A DNA stretch of 64,000 nucleotides, taken from assembly GCA_029948255.1 (NCBI GenBank), contig JALIZF010001730.1, positions 434,001-498,000 of the forward strand. The letters run 5' to 3'. Position 1 is the first letter of the stretch, and every line of letters starts with the position of its first letter. Source of the stretch: Telmatactis stephensoni (lineage: Eukaryota; Cnidaria; Anthozoa; Actiniaria; Isophelliidae). Below are positions 1-12,588 of the stretch, in pieces. The translations under genes and the position numbers were made by a program. The notes below the pieces were generated by a model. It searched no databases. It saw only the letters and a list, made by a program, of their open reading frames with translations, and was not told the origin of the DNA.

Positions 1-33
1 ATGTGACTTGGCGGTATGTGATTTGATCCACAG

Positions 34-1533
34 ATATCAGTTTACCAAACCATTACGTGAATCATTGGTATCTTGATGGATCAGAATCGGACGTACAGTA
101 AGTCAATATTCAATATTCTTCTATCCTAAGAATGTAGAAACCAACCACCCAACCACACCCACCCAACTAACTAACCGACCGACCGACCGACAAACACCAA
201 CCAACCAACCAACCAACCAACCAACCAACCAACCAACCAACCAACCAACCAACCAACCAACCAACCAACCAACCAACCAACCAACCAACCAACCAACCAA
301 CCAACCAACCAACCAACCAACCAACCAACCAACCAACCAAACAACCAAACAAACAAACAAACAAACAAACAAACAAACAAAGTCAAAAAGAAACTTTGAA
401 AATAATTAATATGCAAACATTACAAAACTGAACCAACTAGGACGTGTCTGCTTGTAACAAGCCATTTTAAATTTCTACTAACCAATTCAATCAGAAGCTG
501 TTTCCCAGGATACGGGAAGCTCGCTCTGATTGGCCAGTCCAGACAATAGCTTGTGCAAATTCGAAATTAATTAGTGGCTTGGTTCAGCAGACTCAGTTTT
601 TTGGCGAGTAACCATAAGTCTGCCGAATTTCTATCCGTAATTTGTAAAAGAACTCCTACCTCTGAAGATATTAAACAAATCAGACCTGAAAATCGTGAAA
701 AAGCCAAAACTTCTATAAAACTTATATATATCTTATCCGAAAAAAAGGTTCGTGTTCAATGTGCAAAACTGTCAATACATATTCGACGCTTTTGTTTGTG
801 ATAGCACAGTTCATTTCTTACAGCCTTAAAGATGCACGAATCGAGATCATCGACGGAGAGAAGGCTTTGTATCTTACTGGATACCACAGTTTTGCTCTTG
901 TGCCAGCGGTTGTCTTTAATCCTGAAGGATTCACGTATATGCTGTGGGCCAAGCCTCTGAACCAGTCTTCAGACGGCGCACATATCTACAGTGACTGGTA
1001 CTCACCCCATACATTCTATTTGGCCATTCACAAACCTTATAAGGCAATTTTTACTCAACACGTAGGTGTGGATAGTGTTACTTATAATACATACTACTTA
1101 AGGTAAGTTAATAAGCGTATAGCTGCATGATACATAGGTTTACATATCTTCAGAATTTGTATGGTAGACGGACCTGGCAGTAAAAATGAAAATGAGGGAG
1201 ACCCTCATAATAGCTACTTGATGAAGCGATACATTGCCAAACCGGTACTTCTTCTTTTTCTTTTAAGTTTCACATCTTATGATCAGTGGACCCACATCGC
1301 AGTTAGTGTAAACAAAACCGTTGGTTTAAGCACCACAGTGAAGATTTTCTATAACGGAACACTCCAGCAAACCACCACTAACAATTTACAAATCAGGCAA
1401 ACGACTCATGACCGCTTCCACCTCGGTAAAAAAGGGGACGAAGGAGCTAACGCTAACACATACCATGGATACATGAAGCATCTAATGGTGTTTAAGAAGT
1501 CATTAACTGAACAAGAAATCAAGTCAGCCATTG
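34..1533 (+). CDS. LamG (concanavalin-like) domain, three exons, partial gene
   Basis: Three exons, 34-97, 824-1102 and 1268-1533, join in phase (enter phase 1, then 2, 2, leave phase 1) with AG/GT borders. The first gives a short [11 protein letters not shown] segment, the start typical of LamG modules. The second carries the first beta-sandwich half ([11 protein letters not shown]). The third has [13 protein letters not shown] and [20 protein letters not shown], the classic second half of a Laminin_G_3 fold. This exon trio matches in size and phase the LamG trio at 61539-63334 on the other strand. The domain is extracellular and probably adhesive; ligand unknown. The gene continues to the left of the window. 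Known from family: LamG folds bind glycans or proteins. Inference: it belongs to the same gene as the lectin exon at 2030. Confidence 0.85.
196..380. repeat. (AACC)n then (AAAC)n microsatellite
   Basis: About 150 bases of pure tetranucleotide AACC followed by about 35 bases of AAAC, inside the first intron of the LamG gene. The long GWLV-repeat reading frames on the minus strand here are artefacts of this repeat. Confidence 0.98.
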
Positions 1534-2029
1534 GTAAGCATCAATGATTCCAGATGTTACTCATCATAGTACATCATAACGGGTCAGTCAAATAAAAAGT
1601 ACTACTTTATAGGGAAGTAATACGAGGGTGTCCATTAACTGACAACTTGTCAAAAATTAGTAGTTAACTGACAATCGGGTAGTACCCCCATTGACACCCT
1701 CTAATACGGTCTACGCTATTATCATTCTCTGATTAAAACTCATATAAACTGGGCATGACGTTTGACTATTTTACCTGATTTAAACAATAGCTCCGGCAAT
1801 GATGTTTCTATGTTAAAAATAAAAAATCCCTGGCACATTAGTTTGAAAACATACCAGCAAAGTGACGTGTGTGTATATTAAATGCCTTTGCGCAGAAGGT
1901 GGCGTTTTTTCCAAAGAATATATAGCCCCTGAGCAGGGGAAAGTTATCTGAGAAGGATCGAGAGAGGGTAACCATCCACTTTTGGACGGGATACAGCACA
2001 TTTTCATTATTTCCCCATATTTTTTTCAG

Positions 2030-2244
2030 CATTTTCAAAACCCCAAAAATCTTCTTGGATTGGTTTGAAAAAGACGGCTTCAAGCAACAGTTTTCAGTGG
2101 AGCGATGGGACGCCAACCCAATTCATGAACATGGTTCGATTTGCAACGAAGAAAAGATGTGTCGCTATGGTCAGCAACGGAAAGTGGAGTGACTATGATT
2201 GTGAAGATGCTAAGACATTTACTTGTGAAAAACCTGCACAGTGA
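2030..2244 (+). CDS. C-type lectin-like domain, C-terminal half, terminal exon
   Basis: After a poly-pyrimidine acceptor (ttttttcag) the exon reads in phase 1, matching the LamG exon that ends at 1533. It ends with TGA at 2242-2244. Visible CTLD motifs are SWIGL, FQWSDG, CVAM, GKWSDYDCED and FTCEK, i.e. the second half of a C-type lectin fold with two disulfide cysteines. The calcium/sugar motif (EPN or QPD) is not seen, and TPTQF stands near its place, so sugar binding is doubtful. The N-terminal half of the fold is not clearly present. A weak match with an in-frame stop lies near 1859-1950. It could be an exon of a LamG-CTLD secreted or cell-surface protein. Confidence 0.75.
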
Positions 2245-3708
<1,464 letters not shown>

Positions 3709-4824
3709 TTAACACTGGCATGTCATTTTTAAAGCCTCGTAGTTATAAAATTTCGGTTTTCTTGATGTTTGCCATCTTTTTCTAAGTCCTTCGGTCTTTT
3801 TTGTATTTCCGATAGGATCGGAGTTATCACTACTCATTTTTTTATCATGCGTATTTACAGGCTTACGCCGGCAACAAAATACCCGATGTACAATCAAAGC
3901 GATGGGTTTACGAAATCTAGGCAGCCTAAATGCATAAAGAAAAGGGTTAATACACGAGTTAATAAACGTTATCAAAATAGAAAAGCTATATAGCTTCAGT
4001 AATAGCTGTGCTTGTGCATGGCACTCAGTACAAGTCATTATGACCATCCAACATATCGCAAATGGGGTAAAACACGCTTTAAAAACTGCCACGATAAGTA
4101 TAATTGACTTGGTAACTTTTCTGTTCCTTGCAGTCAAAGTTTTTAAGTTTTCAGCCGAGCCCATGTTTGTCTGGAGGGCCCGACTTGGTCTCCGAATGCG
4201 GCAAATGATCAGCAAAGACATTATGACGGTCGCAGATGTAAAAATGGTTAAAATAACGAAATATATCAAGCTGTATATGAAGTACTTCTCCGCCAGCGGG
4301 ATTTGCAACAGAGCCACAAAGACAAACAGCGCCCACATGATGAAAATCGTCACCACAGCTCGTTTTTTGGTTACGCGGGACTTGTAACGAAGTGGCTTGA
4401 TGACAGCAATGACTCGATCGATGGTGAGCACAAAGATGTGAAAAACTGACAGTCCTATAAGAGAGGATATCAGACCCATTGCTGCTTGATTGAACCATGC
4501 ATTCAAAGTGACTTTGCAAGCTAAGGATAATAGAAATACAGCGACGAAAATGCTTGCAAGGGCTCCAACCAATAAATCACAACATGCCATGCTGACGATG
4601 ATGATGTTGGACGGTGACGAACGTAGTTGTTTGTAAGGGTCTTTCCATACAGCAGCGATGACGATACCATTGGCAACTGTGGTCACAGGACCCAAGATAG
4701 CCACAAAAATCCCTATAATGAGAACTATAACTTTAGAGTCGCTCTTTAAAGCATTGGCCATCTGTGGAATTAATTCTTTAAAACTTATGTTCCAAATGTC
4801 TATTGAGCCGTAAATCGCTGCCAT
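3709..4824 (-). CDS. Rhodopsin-family (class A) GPCR, intronless
   Basis: Seven-transmembrane receptor of about 371 residues in one exon. Class A landmarks: VANGIVI in TM1 (N1.50), SMACCDLL in TM2 (D2.50), TIDRVIAV at the end of TM3 (DRY variant DRV), CFTPF in TM6 and INPFLYAFR in TM7 (NPxxY), followed by helix 8 RFRKPI and a CC pair suited to palmitoylation. The frame is open to an ATG at 4863, but an internal ATG at 4824 (MAAIYGS) aligns with the start of the paralogue at 8703 (MAAVFGQ), so 4824 is preferred. NxS/T glycosylation is possible near the N-terminus (NISF). Ligand unknown. The receptor belongs to the large intronless cnidarian GPCR expansions, and top matches to melanocortin- or adenosine-like receptors would not prove ligand. 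About 65% of the landmark regions match the neighbour at 7618. Confidence 0.93.
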   Translation of the reverse strand: MAAIYGSIDIWNISFKELIPQMANALKSDSKVIVLIIGIFVAILGPVTTVANGIVIAAVWKDPYKQLRSSPSNIIIVSMACCDLLVGALASIFVAVFLLSLACKVTLNAWFNQAAMGLISSLIGLSVFHIFVLTIDRVIAVIKPLRYKSRVTKKRAVVTIFIMWALFVFVALLQIPLAEKYFIYSLIYFVILTIFTSATVIMSLLIICRIRRPSRALQTNMGSAENLKTLTARNRKVTKSIILIVAVFKACFTPFAICWMVIMTCTECHAQAQLLLKLYSFSILITFINSCINPFLYAFRLPRFRKPIALIVHRVFCCRRKPVNTHDKKMSSDNSDPIGNTKKTEGLRKRWQTSRKPKFYNYEALKMTCQC

Positions 4825-5545
4825 TTTCTGTGCGGCACGAAACCCAGTGAAGCGTTCATTCATTCGACAACGTGCGATAGCATCTCCATGGTAACCATAG
4901 TTAATATAATCAGATTTGGAACATACAATGTTCGTTAATCAAGACACCATCCAAACTAATAGGATGTGGTGGAAGGAAATCTTGAGGTGAATTTAAGAAG
5001 ACTATGTCTGTAATTGACAGTCGATGAAAGGAAATTAATGGCCAGTCCTAACAGCTGGAAATGGCAATTTATGGGAAATTTATAACAAATTCAGTCCAAG
5101 TTTTAGAAAATTTCCAACATTTTGTCTACTGCCATTAATTAAAAAAAAAAAAATTAGAAAAGAAAAGAAAAAGATAAAAGAAAGAAAGATTGAAAGAAGA
5201 GAAAATTTAATTTGCAGCAAATTTCCAATGACTAGAAATTTACCCAGTGCTTCGCGATAGGGTGGTCAAAGCACTGCTTCAATCTCGTTATGCTCTACAG
5301 GGGGCTCACTTCACATTTATCTTGTTTTTGGTATTTTTCTTTCTCGATGTAAAATTTCTTATTTTTAGGATGAGAAAGGGGGTTCCCAGGCACCCAATGA
5401 CCCCCCTGGATCTGCCCCTGCTCTCCTGCATATTAGTTAAGACTGATAAACGCTTCAAAAACTTTGTAACAGCTAAATACCAACTTTGTTGTCTAGATTA
5501 ATCCAGCAATAAAATATGTAATTGTTCTATCTTCTATCTATTTAT

Positions 5546-5659
5546 GATAGAGTGATTGCCAAAAATACCTTATTTCCATTGTTTTCCGTCGTCTCTATTA
5601 AACTATATTACACGCTAATATTCAATTTCTATTTCACGGTTTTTTGCTATCACTCTATT
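5546..5659. mobile_element. Small foldback (MITE-like) element
   Basis: Ends are inverted: atagagtgattgccaaaaa on the left against a ttttttgctatcactctat right end. No coding capacity. The terminal atagagtgat resembles the termini of the element at 6996-7170. Confidence 0.55.
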
Positions 5660-6375
5660 TAGAAATGGCATGTTATTCTTAAGGGGAATTTGCCACGTTT
5701 TGCCAGAGGCCTTCCGTCCACACTTTTCTTTTATAGAGCTAATTACGTTCAACCTTTCAAAACCATCAAACATATGGACATATAGAAGATGAGACCGAAA
5801 TGACTCTCGTGTACACTAGTAATGATATAGGATTTTAAAATTTAAACTAATTTCTACTGGAGTGATCTCACGCATCTCACAATCTCCCAAGAGATTGCCT
5901 CCGTTTTCCTTGTCCATCGCACAGTACAACTGGCGATAAGTCTCCGTTAACAAATGTCTACAACTTCATAAAAAAGACTGAGGTCTAATTCTTTGCTATA
6001 GAAAGCCGGTGAGTATTCGATCATTTAAGAAATGGACGCAAGAGCAAAACGCACGGAAACGTATGCATTAACAGAGACGCTCGAGTCGGTGTGAACAGGA
6101 CGTGAGAAACATCCAAAGGGAAGGAATTAAGTGCAGTGCCGTGGCGAAAGAACATCTGTTTCTAAGTATGACTACTGATAAATGCTTTTGAAAACAATAT
6201 TTACTTTATGTAGTAGTTCGACACAGAATGTTGGACAACCAGAAAATAATATGCCGGAAACGTCTTATTCCTAGCCAGTGACAATTCTTACTAGAACACA
6301 AATAACTTAAGCTGCAACTCTGTCACAATGTCATTTGATTTTTGATTTTCTGAAATTACGCGGTTGTTAATTATG

Positions 6376-6644
6376 CTACAATCGGCGCCTTTTTGAATGA
6401 CATATTTGTGGAAGAAAAGGACCTATCTTACTAAATTGCTCCTCACTGGCAACTAAGTTTGTTTTATTCAGTCATTCCAAAGTCCCCCTATTCAATGTTG
6501 AAGTGAAAAAAGTCTCCCACCCTGGAATCTGAGCAGTGGACAACATTGCTTAGGGGGCGAGGGGGAAAAAAGTCACAATTCATAAACGTAGAATTTTGAC
6601 CATTTTTTCGCAAGTGTGTCAATTCAAAAAGGCGCCGATTGTAG
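6376..6644. mobile_element. Foldback element with 23-bp inverted arms
   Basis: Arms at 6376-6398 and 6622-6644 are reverse complements around the palindromic core ggcgcc. The interior is non-coding. Consistent with a non-autonomous DNA transposon remnant. Confidence 0.6.
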
Positions 6645-6995
6645 CTAGTTCCGCCTTACATATATCAAGAACTGAATAGATATTTCATTTTTGAATACGT
6701 GGGAAACTATAGCATGTGATGTTCTGCATCTTGAAGAAAGAGCTTATACCCTCTAGTAGTACCCTGGGTATAAAGGGTTTATCGCCGTCTTGTTCCGGCG
6801 TTTGTTTGTTTGATAGAAGAGTCACACGACTTTAATTACCCTTCTCGCACCTTAGGCGCATGCCTACAGCACCTGACTCATTAAAGAAAGCGAATAAAAA
6901 CCTCTGGAGCCCAGGGTACTTGAGTAGCTGTGTTTCTGTAAAGTCTTGCAATCACCAGTGACCGAGTGATGGATTAAATTCCTATAACAAAAAGT

Positions 6996-7170
6996 TTAGA
7001 GTGATTTCAATAAACCTGGGCAATACTTATTAGCTGTTAATGTTTACTAGATGCAAATTGAAGGAGCAAAAAGAGACAAAACATTTAGCATCTAATAATT
7101 TTTGTTTCAGGTTATTTTAGTGCTTTTAATTTAAATTAGTTAATGCCCAGGTTTATTGAAATCACTCTAA
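6996..7170. mobile_element. Foldback element with 27-bp perfect inverted ends
   Basis: The left end begins ttagagtgatttcaataaac and the right end is its exact reverse complement ending cactctaa. About 175 bases, no coding capacity. Confidence 0.75.
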
Positions 7171-7617
7171 TGTTCCTACTATAATTCGATTATTGATTAA
7201 AAAATTTCTCAATATGTTTTACAATAATAATCTGTTATCTGTTAGTTGACATTGAATACTAGAGTGATATTGTATTTAGCCCGTGAAAACATAGTTCGCA
7301 TAATAGTAAGTATAGTAGACTATAAACCAATTGTTTACTTTTGTTCATTATCAACTTGTACAAACTAAATAGTCATCATTCTTTCATGGGTCAAATAAAA
7401 TCACTAATGGCTCCGCAGGGCACTTGAGCCATTATGACAATAAAACAATAGCCAAACACAAAGAGCTTTGAATGAAAAAATACCCTACAATACAAAGAAC
7501 TGTAACTCTGAATACTATACATCCTGCAACACCCAGAAAGACCAAATAAAATTCCTCTTAATTTTTTCCCAAAACTCGCTTATCGTGGTTGAGGAGTGTT
7601 GAAGATATGAAGATTAC

Positions 7618-8703
7618 TCATAGTTTGGTGTTGAGATTGTTCTCGTCTTTGTGCACTTTTTTATTCTCGTTCAACTCAGCCTGTTGGTTTCTATTTGAAG
7701 AAGATTCATCAACTGACAGGCTCTTGACTACCGCTGAAAATCGGCAGCAGGTAAACAGACTCTTTGTGATAAGACCAACTGGTTTTCGAAATTTTGGAAG
7801 ACGAAAAGCATACAGGAACGGATTACAACAAGAGTTTAAGTGTATTAACACAAATGACACGTAAAAGCATGTTATAACGATGTTCACGTTGTTTTGACAT
7901 CGTGCACAAGTAAAGAGTATGACCGAGCTGATGAAAAATGGGGAAAAACACATCATGTAGAATGCCAAGATGATAAGGATCAATTTAGTGGTTTTCCTTT
8001 CTCTTTGAATAATTGTTTTCATTTTAGAATTCATTTCTTTGTTCTTTTTCATTTCTTTGGTGTGCTTTCGGGTAAAATAGATAACTGCAATACAGAGCCC
8101 TAGAACTGGAAGCCCGATAATGTTGAAGAAAATTATTGATATGAGACTTAGTTGATAATAGTAAAGCGGTAAGATCGGGATTGTCAATGTTGTGTACAGG
8201 ATACCAATCAGCCACATAAAAACAATGACGATTTGAACTCTTCCTTTTGTCACTCGAGATTTGTAAAGCAAAGGATTGGAGACGGCAAGCACACGATCAA
8301 TTGTCAAAGCCATACTATGGAGTACAGTTACAGCCATCAAAAACACGCCAATAGCAAAAGCAACAGGATAAATGTTGGCAGACAGTGGCGAGTCCAAGGA
8401 CATACTTAGGAACCAAAATCCCTGCGCAAAAATGGAAAATATTCCAATCAAGAAGTCACAAAACGCCATACTACCAATGATGAAGTTCGATGGTGAGGAA
8501 CGGAGTTGTTTATAGGGATCTTTCCAAACAGTGACGATTACTATTCCATTTGCTAAAACAATAACAGGCCCTAGAATCACAAGTACGACTCCTATCACTA
8601 AAGTTAAAGTGGTAAAGTACTCTTTTAGAGTATTACGCAGCATACGATAGTCCTCTTCAAAAGTTATATTCCAGAAGTAATCTTGACCAAAAACTGCGGC
8701 CAT
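7618..8703 (-). CDS. Rhodopsin-family (class A) GPCR, intronless paralogue
   Basis: Single-exon receptor of 361 residues. Landmarks: LANGIVIVTVWKDPYKQLR through TM1 and the first loop, SMAFCDFLIG in TM2, LTIDRVLAV after TM3, CFSPF in TM6, and NPFLYAFRLPKFRKPVGL over TM7 and helix 8. The third intracellular loop is lysine/glutamate rich (about residues 215-245), and the tail is charged with serine runs that could be phosphorylated. The first loop QLRSSPSN and the TM7/helix 8 block are almost identical to the gene at 3709, so the pair is a tandem duplication in the same orientation, about 2.8 kb apart. Ligand unknown. Confidence 0.94.
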   Translation of the reverse strand: MAAVFGQDYFWNITFEEDYRMLRNTLKEYFTTLTLVIGVVLVILGPVIVLANGIVIVTVWKDPYKQLRSSPSNFIIGSMAFCDFLIGIFSIFAQGFWFLSMSLDSPLSANIYPVAFAIGVFLMAVTVLHSMALTIDRVLAVSNPLLYKSRVTKGRVQIVIVFMWLIGILYTTLTIPILPLYYYQLSLISIIFFNIIGLPVLGLCIAVIYFTRKHTKEMKKNKEMNSKMKTIIQRERKTTKLILIILAFYMMCFSPFFISSVILFTCARCQNNVNIVITCFYVSFVLIHLNSCCNPFLYAFRLPKFRKPVGLITKSLFTCCRFSAVVKSLSVDESSSNRNQQAELNENKKVHKDENNLNTKL

Positions 8704-10245
8704 TTTAGGATGCGTGTCACGTAAAGATGCGTGTTAATTATATGTAAACATTTTTGCATGAGCGATCAGAAGAAACAGAAATGACGTCGATGAAATTGAT
8801 GAACACTTGTTGGATTTCAGTGTAGGGATATTAGAATATATCATTCTAGCTTAGAGCGGAGCGCACAAAGTATATCAACGAATATAACAGTCGGTGCTAG
8901 TGAAGCAATATACGGCTACATAGACCAACGGATAACGTAATAGCGCTGCGCGTCGGTTCTAAATATAGCTTACGTAATACATAGTAATAATTGCATGACT
9001 CAGCTGCTTAGACCGATGTGATAACATCTGTTAATCTTTCTATATTGCCAAGGAAGTTTAAATGATTACCTACTCTAATTCATATTATCGAAGAAAGGAT
9101 CTTCCGTTCCTGTTAGGGCCCGTTCACATGAGAGAGGGTGCCCCAGTGTAGTAGGGATAACTCTTTTGTTTTCTTTTCCCTGGGGACAAAAGAGTTATCC
9201 CTACTACATAGGGGCACCCTCTCTGAACGGGCCCTTAGTTATAATCAAAAACATCTTCACAAGCTTCCAGCCAAATTAGCTTCTACTTTTGTTTAACTGT
9301 AAAAAAATTTGACGTCGCACGTATAATTACAAATTTAACTCGGCATTAATTAAGGTGTGTTTGAATAATTAGTAATCTAAGTGCGGCAATTTTTCTACTA
9401 GTATATTTGTTGCCTGGGTTGCAAGTAGACTTTAAACTCATAGTGGTCGAGGATTTCGCGTAACTTGCGTTAATGTAAACTTCAGGCAAACTCAGTGCGA
9501 CCATAATTGTTAGTATTAATATTTTTGCCGCAGCCGGCAAAAATTGAAGTAAGTTATTAACAAAAGTTAACTCTACCAGTAAGTGCGTTTTTATTTTGTC
9601 AGTACGTAGTATCTTTGGAAAATTTGACCATCAGCCAATCAAAAAGGGAGTCTGTAAATAAATCACAAGAAATATGACAGGTTGGGCACACTTTTGAAAA
9701 CAGCAACCTCTCAATACGTACTCCAGTGCAAAAAAATAATTTATTCCATTGCATTTTTTGTTGAAATCTACATCTTTTTTGGTATAGCGCTACTTGAATT
9801 AGAAATCTAATTTATCTTGTATATGTATGTACTAACAAAATTTGTCTTAATTTCACCAGTTGTGTTTGTATATTAGAGTACGAAAGATGTTTAAAAGGCG
9901 ATTTTGTCGTGGAGGTATCCAGTCATTGAAATATATAGCTATTTCAAAAATGGTTGACGAACGGCAAATGGTAATTGGCGATTGGTGATTGCACGACCGA
10001 AAGGAAGTTTGGGGTAACAGAATTGCTTCATTTTCATTAATTAAATATCCGATACCATGCAGTAAACGTACTAGTGATCGCTGAATGAATGCGGTATTGT
10101 ATGCATAAATCAAACACATATAGCCACCGTATACGGAATCTTATGCTAGTTCTTTACCTGGAGAATATCTCGACTGATAATTCGATACATTGGCTAAACG
10201 CTATAATGATCCAAAGGAAGCCCAAACAATGTTCCTGTTGAACTT
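8704..10245. other. Intergenic DNA with one hairpin element
   Basis: No supported gene. It holds the foldback at 9116-9234 and otherwise unremarkable AT-rich sequence. Confidence 0.65.
9116..9234. mobile_element. Foldback MITE flanked by TTA target duplication
   Basis: Arms of about 50 bases (gggcccgttca...gggataactctttt and its reverse complement) around a short loop, flanked on both sides by TTA (9113-9115 and 9235-9237). Confidence 0.8.
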
Positions 10246-11266
10246 TCAGCAACCCTTAGCGTTCCTAATCCAACAGGGAACCCAACACTTCCACTTATAC
10301 GGGACCGAAATACCAGTAAAGTACGTTAATGGATACCTGTGTCTTAAAAGTCTATCGACAGCGTTTGGAACAGCAAGTTTGGCACCACGAAAATCTACGG
10401 TTCTTGTTGGCCTCACCCAGGCTAAAGGAAATGATTCGAGTTTTTGATGATGCAAAATGAAGATATTTTCGTTTTTGAGAGTAGATGCTGGATAGTATTT
10501 ATGAAGAATAACTTGTTCTTTTCCATCATAAAATCCTTTTTTCTTTGTCCATCTTACATAGTCAATGGTTACGCCTTTGTACACAGCAATGAGTCCGTTT
10601 GAACTAATTTTGTATTCGCCTAGCTCTTTGTGAAATAAAGATTTTTCTTCGTCCAGTAAAAATGACACATCGGCGTCACCATCCCATGGCATTACGTCTC
10701 CGAATCTTGCTGCTCCCAGGAGTGTTCCTGGTGTGAAGGGAAAGATTAGACAAATAATAGAGACAAATAAAAACGAAGGCATAGACAATTATTTTCATTT
10801 TTTTCAAGAAAAATTATCTCTATTAAAAAATTATCATCATCGTATTTGCTTTACAAATGTGAATCACCTATGGAGGGAGCGGAGGGGAACGATGATACAT
10901 CGCCCTCTCCCTGGGGAAAGCTAAAAAAAATCAATTTTCACCCCTCCCTCCCTCCCTCCCTCTCTCCCCCCCTCCACTAACATATATGACATCATCCAGT
11001 AACCTACCATAGTCCAACCAGTAAGTAACATTGTATTTCTCCATTGTTTTGCCAATCATCTGAATTGCGTAACGTAAATTTTTATGTTTCTCATCTGTTA
11101 AGTAGCATTCATGATTGTATGCTCCTGATACACGAGGCAGCAAATAAAAATGCAGCCACAGAAGTATGAAGGCAACAATACAAATCGATAGAACAATCCG
11201 TTTAGCTGGACGGAAACAACAAGTACAGCATCTTGCGGCACGAAAAAGTCTTCTGGTTGACGGCAT
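10246..11266 (-). CDS. LicD/fukutin-like single-pass membrane protein, two exons
   Basis: Exon 1 (11008-11266) starts at ATG 11266. It encodes a short basic cysteine-rich cytoplasmic tail and one membrane anchor (IVLSICIVAFILLWLHFYLL, about residues 24-43), then a lumenal domain. Exon 2 (10246-10727) joins in phase 1 (donor gtaggt, acceptor cag). Together they restore the LicD-family signature: WLDYG across the join, then TLLGAAR and PWDGDADVSF, with the DxD acidic motif expected to bind metal and nucleotide sugar or phospho-donor. The total is about 246 residues, type II topology, presumably Golgi. Family knowledge: LicD/fukutin/FKRP proteins transfer phospho-linked groups such as CDP-choline or ribitol-phosphate to glycans. 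The exact substrate cannot be read here. No third exon is needed, since exon 2 ends in TGA. Confidence 0.85.
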
Positions 11267-11415
11267 AACAAATCCTGAAATAACACGAACAAAATTAAGA
11301 AATGCAAGCTGTAGATACCAGTGCGCCTCTATGCTTTTCGAGTGTCTAGAACCCCCAGCATAATTAGGCTACATCCTACAGTAATCCGTTTGTCATCCAC
11401 TCTAAGACGGCGTGT

Positions 11416-11536
11416 GTTTTTTTGTTTTTGTTTTGTTTTTGTTGTTGTTGTTGTTGTTGTTTTATTTTTGTTGTTGTGGTTTTGTTTTGGTTTTGTTGTT
11501 GTTGTTGTTGTTGTTGTTGTTTTATTGTTGTTGTAT
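11416..11536. repeat. Imperfect (TTG)n/(TTTTG)n tract
   Basis: Low-complexity T/G trinucleotide run. It produces a spurious valine/leucine-rich frame on the plus strand. Confidence 0.95.
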
Positions 11537-12368
11537 TTTTTGGGGGGTCATGTAATCAAAGGTGCGAAAACTGAGAAAAAAAGAATTTTTAAGTTTATCT
11601 GGATTAGTGTGGAAGTAGTCTTAACCACGGTACAGAGACACGGGGGAGGGGTGGGGAAAGGGGGATCGGGGAGGGGTTTGATAATACTTTGTAAGCTATG
11701 ACTGGGGGAGGGAGGGATCAGTTCGAAATAAATATGAAGCATAATAAGGAACTGTCGCTATACACCCACACTAGTCCGCCTAAATTTCAAAATAAGTTTC
11801 AAAATGCATTTTCCTCCATTTTTCGCACCTTAGTTTAACGAAGACTTATGAATGTAGTTCGTTATTATCCTTCACTACTCAATGGTGTCAATTACAAATA
11901 GAAAAATTTTAAGTGCATAACAAAAGGAGCCTCGTTTAGACGCCGTACCAGCCATTGCTGTACCAAATTGTTTGAAATTAAATACATGGAAAGTTTGGCG
12001 TCTAAATGAATTTGGAACAGCTGGTTCGAATGGCTTAGGCATTCACCACACCAGAGCAAGCAAAATTTAATTGCTACATCTAGAATTTGAATTAAGAAGC
12101 GGGCGACGTACGTACGTCTGAACTATATAGGCCTAGTTAACAAACTGAAAGGATTCTGAAATTGTAGGTATGAAACGTCACAAGGCCTTTTGCTAATGAA
12201 ATGACAATGGTGATCATATTGATCACTTTATTACTTAATTACTGAATCCAGAATATCCGTGTCTTTATTCCAGATTTCACACTTTACATAGAAACATTGT
12301 ATTGGAATAGTCTTATCGGATGGTCACGGCTATTATAGAGTGCACGCCATATATCCGTGAAACTACTG

Positions 12369-12588
12369 GGGGGTGTTTACATGGTACTATGATCATATCC
12401 TAGCTCTAAGATCATCCTAGTAGGCGAATCATCCTACCTGCTATACATTTACTGCATGCTGTTCACTGTTCACTTCGGGTACTAGGATCATCCTACTAAA
12501 CAGAATGTAGTAAATGTATAGCAGGTATGATAATTCGCCTGCTAGGATGATCCTAGTGCTAGGATGATCCTAGTGTCATGTAAACACT
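12369..12588. mobile_element. Palindromic MITE, ctaggatgatcctag family, copy 1
   Basis: Begins ggtgtttacatgg and ends with tcatgtaaacac in inverted orientation. It carries several copies of the palindrome ctaggatgatcctag and the pair tttactgcat/atgtagtaaa. No coding capacity. Confidence 0.8.

Larger units (their letters stand above)
4825..7617. other. Spacer between the two GPCR genes
   Basis: No gene is recognised. The stretch contains three foldback elements (5546-5659, 6376-6644 and 6996-7170) and AT-rich filler. GPCR promoter elements were not identifiable by eye. Confidence 0.65.

Noticed and set aside
121..416. Long GWLV-repeat reading frames on the minus strand
   Set aside because: They are translations of the AACC/AAAC microsatellite in three frames.
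11321..11701. Valine-rich 126-codon frame
   Set aside because: Produced by the TTG simple repeat.
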